DNA from: Janthinobacterium lividum
GTDB taxonomy: Bacteria; Pseudomonadota; Gammaproteobacteria; Burkholderiales; Burkholderiaceae_D
Reading direction: 5' to 3'
Assembly (NCBI RefSeq): GCF_023509035.1
Contig: NZ_CP075583.1
Location: forward strand, 2,666,001-2,730,000
DNA: 64,000 nt
Made by a program: the position numbers and the translations under genes
Shown: one piece after another, positions 61,440 through 64,000 of the stretch
Layout: every line of letters starts with the position of its first letter
Numbering within the stretch: the stretch's first letter is position 1
The notes under the pieces: generated by a model
Seen by the model: only the letters and a program-made list of their open reading frames with translations
Told to the model about the DNA's origin: nothing
Database searches by the model: none

Positions 61440-62888
61440 ATGAAAAAAACGCTACTCTCCATGGCGGCACTGGCCTTGCTGGCCGGCTGCAGCCTGGCTC
61501 CCACGTACGAGCGTCCGGCAGCGCCGGCGCCGACGGCGTGGCCGACGGGCCCTTCTTACAAGGCCGACACGGCCGCCGCCGACGCCAAGCCGGTGGCGGA
61601 TGTCGCCTGGCGCGAGTTCTTTGCCGATGCGCGCCTGCGCCAGGTATTGGAACTGGCGCTGGCCAACAACCGCGACCTGCGCGTCTCGATCCTGAACATC
61701 GAGAAGGCGCGCGCCACGTACGGCATCGAACGCGCCGCGCTGATCCCGACTCTGTCGGCTTCCGGCGGCCAGACGGCCAGCCGCGTGCCGAAGAACGCCA
61801 GCGCCAATGGCGAAGCGTCCATCAATCGCCAGTACACGGCGAACCTGGGCGTATCGGCGTACGAGCTGGACTTCTTCGGCCGCGTGCGCAGCCTGTCCGA
61901 CAGCGCGCTGGAACAATACCTGGGCACGGAAGAAGCACGCCGTGCACAGCAGATCAGCCTGGTGGCCGAAGTGGCCAGTACCTATCTGAACCTGGTGGCC
62001 GACCAGCAACGCCTGCGCGTGGCGCAGGACACCTTGAAGAGCCAGCAATCGTCGTATGACCTGGCAGTGCGCCGCTTCAGTGCGGGCGCCACCTCGGGTC
62101 TGGACAAGTACGATGCCCAGACCAGTGTCGAGTCGGCCCGTTCCGACGTGGCTGTCTACACGAGCCAGGTGGCGCTGGATCAGAACGCGCTGGTTTTGCT
62201 GGTGGGCGGCCCCGTGCCGGCCGACCTGCTGCCGCAAGGCGAGTTCGGCGCCGTGACGGCGCTGGCGGACATTCCGTCCGGCTTGCCGTCGGACGTGCTG
62301 CAACGCCGTCCCGACGTGCTGGCGGCCGAGCGCACCTTGCGCGCTGCCAACGCCAACATCGGCGCGGCGCGCGCAGCCTTCTTCCCGCGCATTTCGTTGA
62401 CGGCCACGGCCGGTTCGCTGAGCGACAACCTGTCGGGCCTGTTCAAGGCGGGCAGCGGCACGTGGAGCTTCATCCCGCAAATCAGCTTGCCGATCTTCGA
62501 TGGCGGCGTGAACCGCGCCAACCTCGATATCGCCAAGGTGCAGCGTGAAATCTCTGTAGCGCAATACGAAAAGGCGATCCAGGTCGCCTTCCGTGAAGTG
62601 TCCGATGCGCTGGCCCAACGCGGCACCATCGACGAGCGCCTGCAATCGCAGGTCTCGCTGGTCGATGCGTCGACGAAGAGCTATACCATCCACGACGCGC
62701 GTTACAAGCAGGGCGCCGAGTCCTACCTGAACGCCCTGGTGGCCCAGCGCGCGCTGTACACGGCGCAGCAGAGCCTGATCACGGCGCGTTTGGCCAAATC
62801 GACCAACCTGGTAACCTTGTACAAGGTGCTGGGCGGCGGTTGGCAGCCTGAGCAGACAGCCGTCGCGGCGGCTGGCGGCGTCCAATAA
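61440..62888 (+). CDS. Outer-membrane efflux channel lipoprotein (OprM/NodT family)
   Basis: A 482-residue TolC-fold lipoprotein with lipobox LLAGC (Cys17), twin OEP repeats (for example [20 protein letters not shown] and [27 protein letters not shown]) and a hydrophobic C-terminal end. The ATG at 61440 begins 1 base after the pump stop, with AAGGA 11 nt upstream. It completes the tripartite pump. Confidence 0.92.
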   Translation: MKKTLLSMAALALLAGCSLAPTYERPAAPAPTAWPTGPSYKADTAAADAKPVADVAWREFFADARLRQVLELALANNRDLRVSILNIEKARATYGIERAALIPTLSASGGQTASRVPKNASANGEASINRQYTANLGVSAYELDFFGRVRSLSDSALEQYLGTEEARRAQQISLVAEVASTYLNLVADQQRLRVAQDTLKSQQSSYDLAVRRFSAGATSGLDKYDAQTSVESARSDVAVYTSQVALDQNALVLLVGGPVPADLLPQGEFGAVTALADIPSGLPSDVLQRRPDVLAAERTLRAANANIGAARAAFFPRISLTATAGSLSDNLSGLFKAGSGTWSFIPQISLPIFDGGVNRANLDIAKVQREISVAQYEKAIQVAFREVSDALAQRGTIDERLQSQVSLVDASTKSYTIHDARYKQGAESYLNALVAQRALYTAQQSLITARLAKSTNLVTLYKVLGGGWQPEQTAVAAAGGVQ

Positions 62889-62903
62889 TCACGGGGACGC
62901 CGA

Positions 62904-62935
62904 CGCCGGCCTTGCCCGCAAGGGCAGGGCCGGCG
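62904..62935 (+). promoter_or_regulatory. Strong GNRA-loop hairpin before the TetR gene
   Basis: A 14-bp stem with one G-T pair (62904-62917 with 62922-62935) and a GCAA tetraloop, no T run. It probably processes or attenuates transcription between the channel and regulator genes. Confidence 0.55.
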
Positions 62936-62951
62936 CGCTACTGGAAAAGTC

Positions 62952-63566
62952 ATGAACCAAGTTGAAAAGAAGCATCCGGATCCCGAACGCGCCAACTCGC
63001 GGCGCAAGCAGGTGCTCGATGCGGCCGAAAGCTGTTTCAGCCGCCGCGGCTTTCACGGCGCCAGCATGGCCGAGATTTCGAAAGCGGCCGGCATGAGCGC
63101 GGGCCACATCTATAATTATTTTGACAGCAAGGATGCGATCATCGCCGCCTTCGTCATGCAGAATACGGAGCGGGTGTCGAACCTGATGCAGGACCTGGCG
63201 CAGCGCGAAGACCCGCTGCAAGCCGTGATCGATAATGCGGGCGAGCACGTGCTGGAAAGCCTGGATCCGAAAACGTGGGTGATGCCGCTGGAAATTTTTG
63301 CCGAGGCATCGCGCAACCCCGCCATCGCGGAGATGCTGCATTGCGCGGACCGGCGCTCGCGCCAGCAACTGCTTTCGATTATCCGCGACGCGCGCATCAA
63401 ACGCGGCTTGCCGGCTGATGAAGAGATGCTGGAAGGCAGGCTGGATGCCATGATCGCCATGTACCAGGGCTTGCCAGTGCGGGTGGTGCACAATCCCGAC
63501 GTGAAGGTAGAGCCCCTGATCGCCGGTTTTCGCATCGTCCTGACGGCACTCCTGCTGAGCGAATAG
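62952..63566 (+). CDS. TetR/AcrR-family regulator of the efflux operon
   Basis: A 204-residue regulator. The TetR DNA-binding domain reads VLDAAESCFSRRGFHGASMAEISKAAGMSAGHIYNYFDSKDAI with the usual helix-turn-helix and YxYF anchor. The C-terminal helices are a ligand pocket with no recognisable family. Location at the 3' end of the RND genes and the palindrome upstream of the adaptor argue for repression of this operon. Confidence 0.9.
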   Translation: MNQVEKKHPDPERANSRRKQVLDAAESCFSRRGFHGASMAEISKAAGMSAGHIYNYFDSKDAIIAAFVMQNTERVSNLMQDLAQREDPLQAVIDNAGEHVLESLDPKTWVMPLEIFAEASRNPAIAEMLHCADRRSRQQLLSIIRDARIKRGLPADEEMLEGRLDAMIAMYQGLPVRVVHNPDVKVEPLIAGFRIVLTALLLSE

Positions 63567-63628
63567 GCCGCTTGGCTGGGCCATGCAAAAAAGTTTGCGC
63601 AGTTCGATATGAATCATGCGCAAAGCAT

Positions 63629-63657
63629 GGCAAAAACCTAAAAGCCTCTGCTATAAT
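63629..63657 (+). promoter_or_regulatory. Promoter of tRNA-Pro
   Basis: TATAAT at 63652-63657 is preceded by TGGCAA at 63628-63633 with an 18-bp spacer. It lies 11 bp before the tRNA. Confidence 0.6.
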
Positions 63658-63668
63658 TCCCACCTCGT

Positions 63669-63745
63669 CGGGGCGTAGCGCAGCCTGGTAGCGTACATGC
63701 ATGGGGTGCATGGGGTCGGAAGTTCGAATCTTCTCGCCCCGACCA
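63669..63745 (+). tRNA. tRNA-Pro, anticodon GGG
   Basis: A complete 77-nt cloverleaf with encoded CCA: acceptor CGGGGCG pairs with CGCCCCG; D arm GCGC/GCGT; anticodon stem CATGC/GCATG with loop ATGGGGT giving anticodon GGG (63703-63705); T arm with GTTCGAATC; discriminator A before CCA. It reads CCC and CCU codons. Confidence 0.95.
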
Positions 63746-63783
63746 TTAGATTCAAGGAGTTACAGCGCAAGCTGTATAGAAAT

Positions 63784-63830
63784 CCAGTACTGTATATTAT
63801 ACGTTTGTATAATATCGGTACTGGGTTTTT
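63784..63830 (+). terminator. Terminator downstream of tRNA-Pro
   Basis: A long hairpin: outer 7-bp stem (63784-63790 with 63818-63824), a small internal loop, then a 9-bp AT-rich inner stem (63794-63802 with 63807-63815) and loop GTTT, followed by five T at 63826-63830. Confidence 0.85.
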
Positions 63831-63924
63831 CCGTTTACGTGACGTATGATTTCATCGTCGCCTGCTGATGTCCGCTATCGGCTGCGGACTTTCGAATTCT
63901 CCTATTCGCTACCGACCAATACGA

Positions 63925-64000
63925 ATGAAAACTAGAAAGCGTCTGCTTGGGGCATTTGTGCTTGCATTAATGGTCGCCGTCGGCCTGTGGTTACGGAACG
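63925..64000 (+). CDS. Start of a membrane or exported protein, cut by the window edge
   Basis: ATG at 63925 opens MKTRKRLLGAFVLALMVAVG and continues in frame to the last base (25 codons). Two charged residues followed by a hydrophobic stretch make a signal peptide or membrane anchor. No ribosome site is obvious. Product unknown. Confidence 0.4.
   Translation, partial: MKTRKRLLGAFVLALMVAVGLWLRN

Noticed and set aside
58541..61504. 987-codon minus-strand open frame opposite the RND pump
   Set aside because: Antisense shadow: His/Arg/Gln-rich, no motif, and the plus strand is a fully conserved pump.

Overview
The window reads as a chromosomal segment of a high-GC betaproteobacterium. The protein style (classical porins, TctC/Bug receptors, TctDE-type two-component pair, alaA-hom pair, L-Ara4N genes with a split arnA, aryl-polyene cluster) fits the Oxalobacteraceae, most like Janthinobacterium or a close relative. 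This assignment is from gene content, not a database search. I see no insertion sequences, phage genes, CRISPR arrays or rRNA. There is one tRNA, tRNA-Pro(GGG), near the right end.

Layout. 0-7.3 kb: mixed housekeeping and envelope genes (copper-chaperone-like protein, bestrophin, YidD-like protein, serine hydrolase, a site-2-protease-like protein lacking its catalytic motif, PIN-PhoH ATPase, Bcp peroxiredoxin). 7.3-14.7 kb: a minus-strand lipid A modification locus (arnB, arnC, arnA split into two genes, arnD, and arnT with a Mth938-type protein). 15.1-17.8 kb: alaA and hom. 17.8-18.9 kb: an RraB-like protein and a small outer-membrane barrel. 19.1-27.7 kb: an uptake regulon, with a TctD/TctE-like two-component pair divergent from a porin, an orphan TctC receptor and an Fe(3+)-type ABC importer, followed by the decayed remains of an AbrB-family gene.

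28.5-45.0 kb is the dominant feature: 18 tightly overlapping plus-strand genes for an aryl polyene (APE) pigment lipid. It holds a ketosynthase/chain-length-factor pair, a second ketosynthase, ketoreductase, two hotdog dehydratases (one fused to the acyl-ACP ligase), two ACPs, an aromatic ammonia-lyase, an O-methyltransferase, acyltransferases, a glycosyltransferase, a thioesterase, and the LolA/MMPL/lipoprotein export group. A Sfp-type phosphopantetheinyl transferase at 46.4 kb is the obvious activator of the two ACPs. Around it lie small secreted proteins, a DUF2145 protein and a tandem pair of unrecognised paralogous exported proteins divergent from an XRE-type regulator with a striking repeated inverted-repeat operator.

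49.7-56.6 kb: a DUF3999/DUF2339 membrane protein pair and an LplT-PlsC fusion. 57.0-63.6 kb: a tripartite RND efflux operon (adaptor, pump, outer-membrane channel) with a TetR regulator and a good palindromic operator in front. The pump gene carries a one-base frameshift. A second gene, the LpxL-like acyltransferase of the APE cluster, shows two mutually compensating frame changes. Both may be sequence errors. The right end holds tRNA-Pro, its terminator and the first 25 codons of a membrane or exported protein cut by the window edge.
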